This document shows positions 7,742 through 16,025 of a stretch of DNA of 64,000 nucleotides, in pieces. The DNA is from Maritalea sp051251695 (lineage in GTDB: Bacteria; Pseudomonadota; Alphaproteobacteria; Rhizobiales; Devosiaceae), in NCBI RefSeq assembly GCF_051251695.1, contig NZ_JBPOEU010000016.1:1-64000 (forward strand). Direction: 5' to 3'. Under the pieces are notes generated by a model. The model made no database searches and was not told the origin of the DNA. It saw only the letters and a program-made list of their open reading frames with translations. A program made the translations under genes and the position numbers. The number at the start of each line of letters is the position of its first letter. Position 1 is the stretch's first letter.

Positions 7742-8446
7742 ATGGAAGTAGAACTCGCCACCTCGGCTGCGGAAATAGACTTTTCGCTCTTCGCTTTATT
7801 CTGGGCTGCGGACTGGGTTGTTAAACTGGTGATGATCGGCTTGCTGGTCGCTTCGGTTTGGAGTTGGGGCATTATTGTCGACAAGAGTCTGCTTTATAAT
7901 CGCACGCGTCGGGAAATGAACCGGTTTGAAAAGAATTTCTGGTCTGGCCAATCGCTTGAAGAGCTATATCAACAGCTCAGCGATACCGACACAAAGGGCA
8001 TGGCCTCGATCTTTGTTGCAGCGATGAAGGAATGGAAGCGCAGCCACGAGCAGGGCGCATCTTCCTATCTCGGCGTGCAGCAGCGTTTGGATAAGGTGCT
8101 TGATCTTACAATTGGGCGGGAAAGCGATAAATTAGAAGCGCGTCTTACATTCCTTGCAACGGTTGGATCGGCCTCGCCCTTTATCGGCCTATTCGGCACG
8201 GTGTGGGGCATTATGAATTCGTTCCAGTCAATTGCGGTTTCAAAAAGCACAAATTTGGCGGTCGTTGCACCCGGTATCGCGGAGGCATTGTTTGCCACGG
8301 CGCTTGGCCTGTTGGCAGCGATCCCAGCGGTTATTGCGTACAATAAATTGTCGAGCGATGCGAACAAACTCAATGGACGACTTGAAGGCTTTGCGGATGA
8401 GTTCTCAGCCATTTTGACCCGTCAGCTTGAAAGCCGAGGCCAGTAA
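7742..8446 (+). CDS. tolQ: Tol-Pal proton channel subunit TolQ
   Basis: Inner-membrane MotA/ExbB-family protein of 234 residues. Three membrane spans: near 16-42, 140-165 (TFLATVGSASPFIGLFGTVWGIM) and 180-202 (IAEALFATALGLLAAIPAVIAY), with the large cytosolic loop between the first and second. Works with TolR to use proton flow to energise TolA during outer-membrane constriction. Overlaps tolR by 1 base. The 210-bp gap upstream should hold the tol promoter, though I could not define it. Confidence 0.96.
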   Translation: MEVELATSAAEIDFSLFALFWAADWVVKLVMIGLLVASVWSWGIIVDKSLLYNRTRREMNRFEKNFWSGQSLEELYQQLSDTDTKGMASIFVAAMKEWKRSHEQGASSYLGVQQRLDKVLDLTIGRESDKLEARLTFLATVGSASPFIGLFGTVWGIMNSFQSIAVSKSTNLAVVAPGIAEALFATALGLLAAIPAVIAYNKLSSDANKLNGRLEGFADEFSAILTRQLESRGQ

Positions 8447-8895
8447 TGGGCATGAGCGCAAATCGCGGGTCACGCGGTGGTCGGCGTGGCGGACGGCGCG
8501 GCAAAAGCCAGCCCATGAGTGAGATCAACGTGACCCCTTTGGTGGATGTGATGTTGGTGTTGCTGATTGTGTTTATGGTGGCAGCCCCCTTGCTCACCGT
8601 TGGCGTGCCGATTGATTTGCCGCAGAGCGCAGCGAAATCCCTAAACACCGACAGCAAACCTATAACCGTGTCAGTTACGTCCACGGGCGAGGTTTATGTT
8701 TTGGAAGAGCGGATCGAGGCCGTTGACCTGATCGCGACGATTGAACAACTTGCAGCCAATGGCACCGACGAGCGCATTTACGTGCGTGGCGATACGGTGG
8801 CTGACTATGGCAGCGTGATGAAAATTATGGGTCAATTGTCAGGTGCTGGATACACCAAAATTGGTTTGATTACCGAGCAGGAGCAAGGGCAGTAG
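8446..8895 (+). CDS. tolR: Tol-Pal subunit TolR
   Basis: 149 residues, ExbD/TolR family. The single span carries the channel aspartate (Asp34 in NVTPLVDVMLVLLIVFMV), followed by a periplasmic domain. The N-terminal cytosolic tail is unusually Arg/Gly-rich (RGSRGGRRGGRRGK). Starts within the tolQ stop codon, so the two are coupled; an alternative ATG at 8452 would remove two residues. tolA follows after 4 bases. Confidence 0.95.
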   Translation: MGMSANRGSRGGRRGGRRGKSQPMSEINVTPLVDVMLVLLIVFMVAAPLLTVGVPIDLPQSAAKSLNTDSKPITVSVTSTGEVYVLEERIEAVDLIATIEQLAANGTDERIYVRGDTVADYGSVMKIMGQLSGAGYTKIGLITEQEQGQ

Positions 8896-8899
8896 CCAC

Positions 8900-9949
8900 A
8901 TGCGGATCGGTTTAGGCGTTTCATTGGTATCACACGCGGCTCTGTTGGCTGTCGGGCTTATGTCGCTCGGCGGGGCGGAGAAGTTTGACCCAACTGAAAT
9001 TGAAGCGATCCCGATTGAACTTGTGCCTATTGAAAGCGTGTCGAATATTCGTTTTGGGTCGTTGGACAGCAATGTCATTGAAACTGAAACGCCTTCTGCG
9101 GTTGATAGTGAAGTCGAAGCACAAATTGCTGAGCCGACCGGCAACACCGAAGAAAATCAGGCTAAACCTGAGGACACAGAAATAGTAACCCCTGCGCCAA
9201 CACAAGAAAGTGCGCCGGAGCCTGTTCCTGAACCAGACCCTATTCCAGTTGAACGTGTGCCAGAGCCGCCTCAACCCGAACCAACGCCAGAGCCTGAACC
9301 CGTGGTTGAGCCGACACCTCCGGCGCCTGAACCAGAGCCTGTAGTTGAGCCAACACCGGAGCCCGTTCAGCCAACGGCAGAACCTGTTGAGCCGGTTGTC
9401 GCGACGCAGGATGTAAACGCTGAGCCAGAGGTGCAAGCGCCAAAACCACCTGCGACCAATACTGCGGTTGAAAAAGCGAGGGTTGCTTATGCTGAAAGTG
9501 TGAAAAAGCAGGCGGCAAAAAGAGCGTCTGAAGAGGCGAAAAAAGCGGACAAGATTTCTGATATTATCAATAAAGAAGACACGCGTGGCGCAACCACTGG
9601 CAGCGGTGGCAAAAAGACAGCGGGTAAAACTACCGGCACCGCAGCACGGCTAACCCAGTCTGAAAAAGCAGCGCTCGCCGCACAAATGCGTAAATGTTGG
9701 AACCCGCCAATTTCTGCTTTAGAAATGGATGGATTGACGGTGCGTTTGCTGGTTGATTTGAACCGGGACGGTTCGGTTGGCGGCACACCGCAAGTGTTGG
9801 ATATATCTATTCGCGGCAAAGTTGGTGAAGCAACTGCTGGCGCTGCGCAGCGCGCTGTACGTCGCTGTGGACCTTACACGTTGGCATCTGGAAAATATGA
9901 AGATTGGCGGCAAGTGGATGTTACATTTGACCCAAGAGACCTTCGCTAG
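8900..9949 (+). CDS. tolA: Tol-Pal linker protein TolA
   Basis: 349 residues. N-terminal span (about 1-25) with SHAALL resembling the SHLxL motif that contacts TolQR; long Pro/Glu-rich rigid region (about 80-190, many PEP and PTPEP repeats); short Lys/Ala-rich helix (about 195-225); Gly/Thr-rich linker; and a C-terminal TolA/TonB-like domain with AALAAQMRKCWNPP and a second Cys in RRCGPY. It spans the periplasm to reach TolB and Pal. The Pro-Glu linker replaces the long Ala-rich helix of enterobacterial TolA. Confidence 0.93.
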   Translation: MRIGLGVSLVSHAALLAVGLMSLGGAEKFDPTEIEAIPIELVPIESVSNIRFGSLDSNVIETETPSAVDSEVEAQIAEPTGNTEENQAKPEDTEIVTPAPTQESAPEPVPEPDPIPVERVPEPPQPEPTPEPEPVVEPTPPAPEPEPVVEPTPEPVQPTAEPVEPVVATQDVNAEPEVQAPKPPATNTAVEKARVAYAESVKKQAAKRASEEAKKADKISDIINKEDTRGATTGSGGKKTAGKTTGTAARLTQSEKAALAAQMRKCWNPPISALEMDGLTVRLLVDLNRDGSVGGTPQVLDISIRGKVGEATAGAAQRAVRRCGPYTLASGKYEDWRQVDVTFDPRDLR

Positions 9950-10032
9950 AAATACCAGAATAGTACTGGCCCGATGTTGGGCTTGCGCAAATTTAAACTT
10001 CGATGGATAGTCCTTCAATAAAGGAAAGTACC

Positions 10033-11346
10033 ATGATTGAGATAACACGCCGTCAGGCGCTAAAATTTGGAACTGCGGGTCTTGGACTGGCAGCATTCAG
10101 CTCACCGGCAAGTGCCTTGGTGAAAATCGTTGTATCGGGCGGTGATTTTGAGCCGATGCCGATTGGCATTCCAACATTTTCGTCGTCTGATCCGCAATTG
10201 GCGGCCGAAATCACTTCGATCGTGGTTGCCGATTTAAAGCGCTCCGGCCTTTTCGCTCCACTCCCAGCCACCAGTATGCCCGTGCAAGCAGGCGATGTGG
10301 GCGCAAACCCAGATTTTGGCAATTGGCGTAATGCAAAAGCAGACGCGTTGGTTATGGGCAGCGTTAATGAGGTCGGTGGTCAAATACAGGCCGATGTGCG
10401 TTTGTGGGACGTTGTTGAAGGCACCCAGGCATTTGGTGAGAGCTTTTCGGCAGACCGCCAAAATATCCGGCGCGTGGCGCACATTGTGGCGGATGCGATT
10501 TATGAAAAACTATCCGGTGAAGCCGGGTATTTTGATACCAGCATCGTTTATGTTGCGGAAAGTGGGCCGAAGGCCAACCGAACCAAACGGCTGGCAATTA
10601 TGGATCAAGATGGGGCGAACGTTCAGTACCTCACACGGGGGGATTCAATTGTTTTGACCCCGCGTTACTCGCCCCAGGGTAATTTGCTGTCCTACATGAA
10701 TTTCGCGGGCGATGTGCCTCAAATTTATTTGCTTGATCTTTCGACGGGCAAACAACAGCGTGTGGCGGATTTTGGCAAAATGACATTGTCGCCGCGCTTT
10801 TCGCCAGATGGTCAAAATATTGCCTTCAGTGTGACATCAGGGGCGAACACCAATATTTACTCGATGAATTTGCAAGCCCGTCAACCTTCGGCGTTGACCA
10901 GTGGCGCGGCGATTGACACCGGACCAACATTTTCACCAGACGGTGCGCGGATTGCATTTGAATCTGATAGAGGTGGTTCCCAGCAAATTTACGTGATGAG
11001 CGCAGGCGGGGGCGGTGCCCAACGTATTAGCTTTGGCGATGGGCGTTATTCAACCCCAGTTTGGTCGCCAAAAGGGGATCTGATTGCCTTTACGAAGCAA
11101 AGTGAAGGCCAATTCCATATCGGGACTATTCGTCCTGACGGTTCTGGAGAACGAATTCTTTCTTCAAGCAACCTGATGGAAGGGCCAACTTGGGCCCCGA
11201 ACGGTCGGGTCCTCATGTTCTTTAAAGATCCGGGTGGTGATAGCGGTCCGCAACTTTACACAATTGATGTGTGGGGCCGTAACGAACAGCGCATCCCAAC
11301 GGAAACGTTTGCCTCTGATCCAACATGGTCGCCTTTATTGCGTTAA
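10033..11346 (+). CDS. tolB: Tol-Pal periplasmic beta-propeller protein TolB
   Basis: 437 residues. N-terminal TolB domain (about 28-155) followed by a six-bladed WD40-like propeller with repeated SPxG/SPDG blade motifs (YSPQGNLLSYM, FSPDGQNIAF, FSPDGARIAFESDRGG, WSPKGDLIAFT). The signal peptide has a twin-arginine start, TRRQALKFG, followed by a weakly hydrophobic stretch ending SSPASA, which suggests Tat rather than Sec export. ATG 10033 follows AAGGAA with a 6-base spacer; an upstream ATG at 10003 is less likely. Confidence 0.95.
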   Translation: MIEITRRQALKFGTAGLGLAAFSSPASALVKIVVSGGDFEPMPIGIPTFSSSDPQLAAEITSIVVADLKRSGLFAPLPATSMPVQAGDVGANPDFGNWRNAKADALVMGSVNEVGGQIQADVRLWDVVEGTQAFGESFSADRQNIRRVAHIVADAIYEKLSGEAGYFDTSIVYVAESGPKANRTKRLAIMDQDGANVQYLTRGDSIVLTPRYSPQGNLLSYMNFAGDVPQIYLLDLSTGKQQRVADFGKMTLSPRFSPDGQNIAFSVTSGANTNIYSMNLQARQPSALTSGAAIDTGPTFSPDGARIAFESDRGGSQQIYVMSAGGGGAQRISFGDGRYSTPVWSPKGDLIAFTKQSEGQFHIGTIRPDGSGERILSSSNLMEGPTWAPNGRVLMFFKDPGGDSGPQLYTIDVWGRNEQRIPTETFASDPTWSPLLR

Positions 11347-11359
11347 TTGAGGAGACCAT

Positions 11360-11884
11360 GTGCTCCAATTTGGATTTGAAACCGACCGTTTAAACGCAAT
11401 TGACGTGGCGCTGATTGTTGATCAGCCTGCGCTGGCGGATGAGTTTTACGCACAATTGCCGCTGCTTTTGACGCGGAATGTATTGAAGACATTGCCACCG
11501 CATTTTTCAAAAGATGTCGACTTAGCGGGTGCTGAAAAATGGACGGCGGATCGGTTGGCTGAAGGCGAATTGCTGGCGCTGCGAGACAAACAAACCGCAA
11601 AAACTGTGGGGCTGTTGTTCCTGTTCGTATTGCCGTTGGACAATAGCAAGTTTGATTTGCGGATTGGCTATTTGTTCAATCAAAATGTTTGGGGGCAGGG
11701 TCTTGCTTCTGAGTTGATCAAGGGCTTTGTCGAACATTGCCGTTCTATGGCCCAAATTTCATCAATTGCAGGTGGTGTTGAAACTGACAATATTGCGTCG
11801 GCGCGGGTTTTGGAAAAAGCCGGGTTCACATCGGATGAAGCTCAATCTAGCCCCGATGTCGCGCATTATCATTTGGAATTCTAA
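11360..11884 (+). CDS. GNAT-family N-acetyltransferase
   Basis: 174 residues, RimJ/RimL-like GNAT fold. The acetyl-CoA loop is visible as NQNVWGQGLASELIKGFVEHC, and the C-terminal part has the conserved ETDNIASARVLEKAGF. Substrate unknown. GTG start at 11360 with GAGGAG five bases upstream; the overlapping ATG at 11358 is in another frame that closes at once. It interrupts the usual tolB-pal spacing together with the next gene. Confidence 0.85.
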   Translation: MLQFGFETDRLNAIDVALIVDQPALADEFYAQLPLLLTRNVLKTLPPHFSKDVDLAGAEKWTADRLAEGELLALRDKQTAKTVGLLFLFVLPLDNSKFDLRIGYLFNQNVWGQGLASELIKGFVEHCRSMAQISSIAGGVETDNIASARVLEKAGFTSDEAQSSPDVAHYHLEF

Positions 11885-11945
11885 GGCTTATTCCACGGTA
11901 TGGTTTTTGTGCGTACTTGATCCAAGGCTTGCCCGGTCCTAGCTT

Positions 11946-11971
11946 TGTTGACGCATTTAAAAGCGTCAACA
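11946..11971. promoter_or_regulatory. perfect 9+9 inverted repeat before the dioxygenase gene
   Basis: TGTTGACGC, eight AT-rich bases, GCGTCAACA. The arms are exact reverse complements and end 21 bases before the ATG at 11993. There is no T-run, so an operator is more likely than a terminator. Spacing of 17 bp between arm centres could suit a dimeric regulator; which one is unknown. Confidence 0.5.
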
Positions 11972-11992
11972 TATGCACGAAGGATTGTAAGC

Positions 11993-12811
11993 ATGCCGCA
12001 GGTCGTGAAGTTTGAGCATTTCTTAGAAAGCTTAAAGCCAAGCCCTAAAATGCCGATGGTGTTTTTGGGTCATGGAAACCCGATTTATGCCATAACTGAT
12101 AATAGATTTGCCAAGAACTGGCGCACGTTGGGTGATCTCTTACCGCGACCGCAAGCCATTTTGTGCATCTCGGCCCATTGGGAAACCAACGGGACAACAT
12201 TGGTGCATGTGGGAAAGCAACCCAAAACCATCCATGATTTTTATGGTTTCCCGCAGGCATTGTTCGATGTTGAATATCCTGCGATTGGCGCGCCGGATAC
12301 CGCAAGAGAAGTTGCTCGATTGCTGAAGGATCACAATAGTCATGAAACGGAAGAATGGGGATTGGATCATGGTGCATGGGCAGTTCTTAGAAGCTTGTTT
12401 CCAAATGCGGACGTGCCCGTGTTCCAGCTGTCGATTGATATGTCATTACCCCTGCAGAGCCAGTATGAATTGGCCAGCAATCTTGCCCAGTTGCGCGAAA
12501 AAGGCGTGTTGATTATCGGCAGCGGCAATGTGGTGCATAATTTAAGGAAAATCCCAAGGGACGGCCAAGTGCAAGATTGGGCACAAGAATTCGATCAGTT
12601 GGTTGAAACGCAACTGGTTGATGGTGATCATGCGCCATTATTTGACATGTCGGATAAACAAAGCCTGTTCCAAATGGCGCACCCAACATGGGAGCATTAT
12701 TCGCCCATGTTATACATTGCGGCAAATGCAAAAGCGGATGATCAGCTAACCTTCTTTAATGAAGAATTGGATTTGGGCGCTCTTTCGATGCGGTCTTTTG
12801 TGTACTTTTAG
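11993..12811 (+). CDS. DODA-type extradiol aromatic ring-opening dioxygenase
   Basis: 272 residues, class III extradiol (LigB-like) family related to E. coli YgiD and plant DOPA dioxygenase. Conserved metal-site regions are visible: PMVFLGHGNPIYAI, ISAHWE, WGLDHGAWAVL (His-Gly-Ala) and IIGSGNVVHNLR. Such enzymes open catechol-type rings, for example DOPA, using a non-haem metal. ATG 11993 has AAGGA with an 8-base spacer. The gene stands alone between the GNAT gene and pal, so the physiological substrate is unclear. Confidence 0.88.
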   Translation: MPQVVKFEHFLESLKPSPKMPMVFLGHGNPIYAITDNRFAKNWRTLGDLLPRPQAILCISAHWETNGTTLVHVGKQPKTIHDFYGFPQALFDVEYPAIGAPDTAREVARLLKDHNSHETEEWGLDHGAWAVLRSLFPNADVPVFQLSIDMSLPLQSQYELASNLAQLREKGVLIIGSGNVVHNLRKIPRDGQVQDWAQEFDQLVETQLVDGDHAPLFDMSDKQSLFQMAHPTWEHYSPMLYIAANAKADDQLTFFNEELDLGALSMRSFVYF

Positions 12812-12953
12812 CCTCAATTGTACCGGAATGTTTTGATTGTTGTCACAATCTAGCCTGATTAAGTGGTCATTAACCTTCTTTGGGAACCCGGTTTTAAGAT
12901 AACGGGGCGTAAATAGTTATAATTAAATTGTCCTTATTTTGGAGCTATTCAAC

Positions 12954-13442
12954 ATGCAGTTGAGTCATAAAATCGTCAGCCTTATGAAAGGCGTATTGAT
13001 TGTTGCACTTGTTGCCGTTGTAGCGGCTTGTGCGCGCACACCAAATGGTGGTGTTGGCAATCTTGGTCCTGGTCAAGCCGCGCCGGGCACACAGCAGGAA
13101 TTTTTGGTCACCGTTGGCGACCGGGTATTTTTTACAACCGACAGTTCAGTTCTTACGAGCGAAGCTAAGGTTACATTGGATAAGCAAGCAACGTGGCTTG
13201 GACGCTATTCACAATATCGCGTTCAAATTGAAGGCCATGCCGACGAACGCGGTACACGCGAATACAATATTGCGTTGGGCGCACGTCGTGGTTCAGCCGT
13301 TGTGAACTATCTTGTTAGTCGCGGTGTGAGTTCGAACCGCATCTCAACTAAATCGTTTGGTAAAGAACGTCCAGTTGCCGTGTGTAACGACATTTCTTGT
13401 TGGTCGCAGAACCGACGTGCTGTCACCGTTTTGGTGCCGTAA
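12954..13442 (+). CDS. pal: peptidoglycan-associated lipoprotein Pal
   Basis: 162 residues. Lipoprotein signal with lipobox VAAC (Cys26), a short Gly/Pro linker, then an OmpA-like peptidoglycan-binding domain with FFTTDSSVL and IEGHADERGTREYNIALGARR. Anchors the outer membrane to the cell wall and is recycled to the division site by Tol. ATG 12954 has GGAG nine bases upstream. A strong terminator follows, so cpoB needs its own promoter or readthrough. Confidence 0.96.
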   Translation: MQLSHKIVSLMKGVLIVALVAVVAACARTPNGGVGNLGPGQAAPGTQQEFLVTVGDRVFFTTDSSVLTSEAKVTLDKQATWLGRYSQYRVQIEGHADERGTREYNIALGARRGSAVVNYLVSRGVSSNRISTKSFGKERPVAVCNDISCWSQNRRAVTVLVP

Positions 13443-13469
13443 CCACATAAAATCCTCTGCTGGAGGCGG

Positions 13470-13506
13470 ACGCCGGGTTTTCGCTTTGCGAGCCCGGCGT
13501 TTTTTT
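13470..13506 (+). terminator. Rho-independent terminator after pal
   Basis: ACGCCGGG ... CCCGGCGT with an inner TCGC/GCGA helix and a run of seven T. One of the clearest terminators in the window. Confidence 0.92.
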
Positions 13507-13586
13507 GTCGTAATTTTGTTTTACCTGAGGCGGGAAACAGCTTTACAAAGGGTTGGGCCTTTAAACCAATTGAGTGAGGAGTGGCC

Positions 13587-14567
13587 ATGATGAAACAAAT
13601 TAAAGCACGCCGCTTAGGATTATTGCTGGGTGCTGCGGCATTTAGCACATTGCTGAGCGTTTCGGCGTTTGCTGGCAAATCTGATCCAACAAGCATGAAC
13701 GCGCGGATTGAATTGTTGAATAGCCAAGCGAATGACCTAAGCCAGAATATTTTTCAGCTGCAACAAGGTTTGAACAATAATCTTGCAGAGCAAGCACCTG
13801 TGCCGCGCATTCGCATTGGCCAGAGCAGCCGACAAGTCGGTGAAATTAATGTGCGGCTCGATCAGCTTGAGAACCAGATGCGGGTGCTCAACGGACAAGT
13901 TGAAGGTTTGCAATTTCAGTTAACCCAGATGCAAACGCTTTTGGAGCGCATGCAGGAAGATTATGAGTTCCGTTTTCAGGATTTGGAAGGCGGCTCGTCG
14001 GGAAAAACTAGTGCGGCACCTCGACCAGGCAGCGTGACGCCGTCTGAGAGGCTGCCGCAGGAACAAAATCAGACCCAAAATGAAACTTTGCAATCCACTG
14101 TAAACACACTTGGCACCATCACACTTGAAGAGGGCGGTCAGCCGCTTGATTTAAGCTTTGGTTCTGGCGGCGTGATTAGCGATGCTGATGCAGATGCGCA
14201 ATATGAAGCTGGATATGAAGCTATTGTGCGCGGGGATTATCAATTTGCCCGTGACCAGTTTTCCCAGTTTGTTGCGCTTTACCCCACGCATCGGCAAACG
14301 TCAGACGCCTATCATTGGCTAGGGGAATCGTTGATGCAGCAAGGTGAGTTTGAAGAAGCTGCAGAGGTGTTTTTGAACGGCTTTGAAAACTATCCCAATT
14401 CAACTAGAGCGCCGGATATGGCGATGAAGTTGGGGATTGTACTTTCGCGTTCAGGCGAGAGGGAAACGGCTTGTCGCACATTTATTGAAGTGTTGCGCAA
14501 ATTTCCAGACCAACCTGCCTCCTTTAAAACGCGGGTGAAAAAGGAACAAAGACAGGCGCAATGTTAA
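13587..14567 (+). CDS. cpoB: cell division coordinator CpoB (YbgF)
   Basis: 326 residues. Signal peptide ending SVSAFA; N-terminal coiled-coil region (about 30-120, ELLNSQANDLSQNIFQL and VRLDQLENQMRVLN) that trimerises; disordered Ser/Pro/Gln linker; then C-terminal tetratricopeptide repeats (about 200-326, YEAGYEAIVRGDYQFARDQF and onward). Couples peptidoglycan synthesis to Tol-driven constriction. GAGGA precedes the ATG at 13587. The last 7 bases overlap tilS. Confidence 0.93.
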   Translation: MMKQIKARRLGLLLGAAAFSTLLSVSAFAGKSDPTSMNARIELLNSQANDLSQNIFQLQQGLNNNLAEQAPVPRIRIGQSSRQVGEINVRLDQLENQMRVLNGQVEGLQFQLTQMQTLLERMQEDYEFRFQDLEGGSSGKTSAAPRPGSVTPSERLPQEQNQTQNETLQSTVNTLGTITLEEGGQPLDLSFGSGGVISDADADAQYEAGYEAIVRGDYQFARDQFSQFVALYPTHRQTSDAYHWLGESLMQQGEFEEAAEVFLNGFENYPNSTRAPDMAMKLGIVLSRSGERETACRTFIEVLRKFPDQPASFKTRVKKEQRQAQC

Positions 14568-15859
14568 AAGGTGCGCTTGCAGATTTGAGCTTGGATGATC
14601 CGGATCGGTTAAATCTGCTTTTTGCCCCGATGGGTGATGTTGACCATTTCGCGTTGGCGGTATCCGGCGGGGTTGATAGTTTGGCCTTAATGGTGTTGGC
14701 GGCGAAGTGGCGCACGCAGCAATCATCCCCGGTGGAAATCACGGTGTTCACCGTTGACCATGGTTTGCGCCCTGAAGCGAAACAAGAAACGCAGTTTGTT
14801 GCCAATACTGCGCGGGCGCTGGGGCTTGAAGTTCAGATTTTAACGGGCACGATTGAAGCTCCCGAAAGCGGTTTGCAGGTTAAAGCGCGCGCCTTGCGAT
14901 ATGGCTTGATCGGCGAAGCGATGGATAGGCTTGGCATTTCCACCTTGCTTACGGGGCATCACCTTGACGACCAGACCGAAACGGTTTTGATGCGTTTGGC
15001 GCGAGGAAGCGGCGTAACAGGGTTAGGCGGCATGTCGAGGCAAAGTGTGCGCGATGATATGTTTTTATTTCGCCCGTTTTTGGACGTGACACGTGAACAG
15101 CTAGAACGGGTTGTTGCGAGACAAGAATATCTGCCGGTGAATGACCCTTCCAATGAAAGCCGTGATTTTGAGCGGGTGCGGTGGCGTCAATTTATGCCCC
15201 AGCTTCATGACGCTGGCCTAACGAATGATATGGTTGGGCTGTCGGCGCAACGCCTGCGCCGAGCCGACGATGCGTTGCGGCAATGGGCAGAACAAGAATA
15301 TGAAGAAGCCTTTGCAATCGATCCGTTTGGCTGTGTCTATTTTGACATAAAAGCCCTGATGAAACAGCCCGTTGAACTTGGTGTTCGCTTGCTGGCACGG
15401 GCCTTGGATGATGCAGGTGGGGTTAGTCAAACCGCAAGTTTGGCGCAGCTTGAAGCCTTGCATGATCACTTCACATCGGGCCATTACGCTTTTAAGGGTC
15501 TTACCCTTGGCGGCTGTGGCATTAAGGTCAACCAGAATATTGGGCAAATTTTTCGCGAAGCTGGTCGCCTACAAGGTAAGCCGATTATGTTGGATGCAGG
15601 CCAGTCCGCGAAGTGGGACAATAGGTTCCAAATTATTGTCGCGCCAGACGTTCGATCGCCAATTCGTGTTTCGCCAGCGACCGAAATTACGCGTAACTTA
15701 CTTGAGAATATGTTGCCAGACCTACCATTTGTTCCCATTGAAGCTGTGCGTGCTGCACCGATGGTGTCATCACCCGAGCAGATTATGGCAATTGGGGAAC
15801 ACATTTTGGCTGAAGGTGTTGATGTTTTTCGAACATTTGGTCCAAATGCGCTGAACTAA
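14561..15859 (+). CDS. tilS: tRNA(Ile)-lysidine synthase TilS
   Basis: 432 residues. N-type ATP pyrophosphatase with the P-loop SGGVDS at 35-40 and TVDHGLR and TGHHLDDQTET further on. Modifies the wobble C of tRNA-Ile(CAU) to lysidine so that it reads AUA. Its start overlaps the cpoB end. tilS-ftsH order with a 166-bp gap is typical for alphaproteobacteria. Confidence 0.94.
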   Translation: MLKGALADLSLDDPDRLNLLFAPMGDVDHFALAVSGGVDSLALMVLAAKWRTQQSSPVEITVFTVDHGLRPEAKQETQFVANTARALGLEVQILTGTIEAPESGLQVKARALRYGLIGEAMDRLGISTLLTGHHLDDQTETVLMRLARGSGVTGLGGMSRQSVRDDMFLFRPFLDVTREQLERVVARQEYLPVNDPSNESRDFERVRWRQFMPQLHDAGLTNDMVGLSAQRLRRADDALRQWAEQEYEEAFAIDPFGCVYFDIKALMKQPVELGVRLLARALDDAGGVSQTASLAQLEALHDHFTSGHYAFKGLTLGGCGIKVNQNIGQIFREAGRLQGKPIMLDAGQSAKWDNRFQIIVAPDVRSPIRVSPATEITRNLLENMLPDLPFVPIEAVRAAPMVSSPEQIMAIGEHILAEGVDVFRTFGPNALN

Positions 15860-16025
15860 CGTTAATAAGTAATAGGTTAGATTTAAATCTGGAATTTGAT
15901 ACGAAACTTTAGCAATCTGCGGCGAAACAGCTCTTGAAACAACGGGCGTTGATCCCTACATTTGCTACAACTTTTTTAATGACGAGCTTCGCGCACGCGC
16001 GGGGTGCAAATCCAAGGCAGGATTA

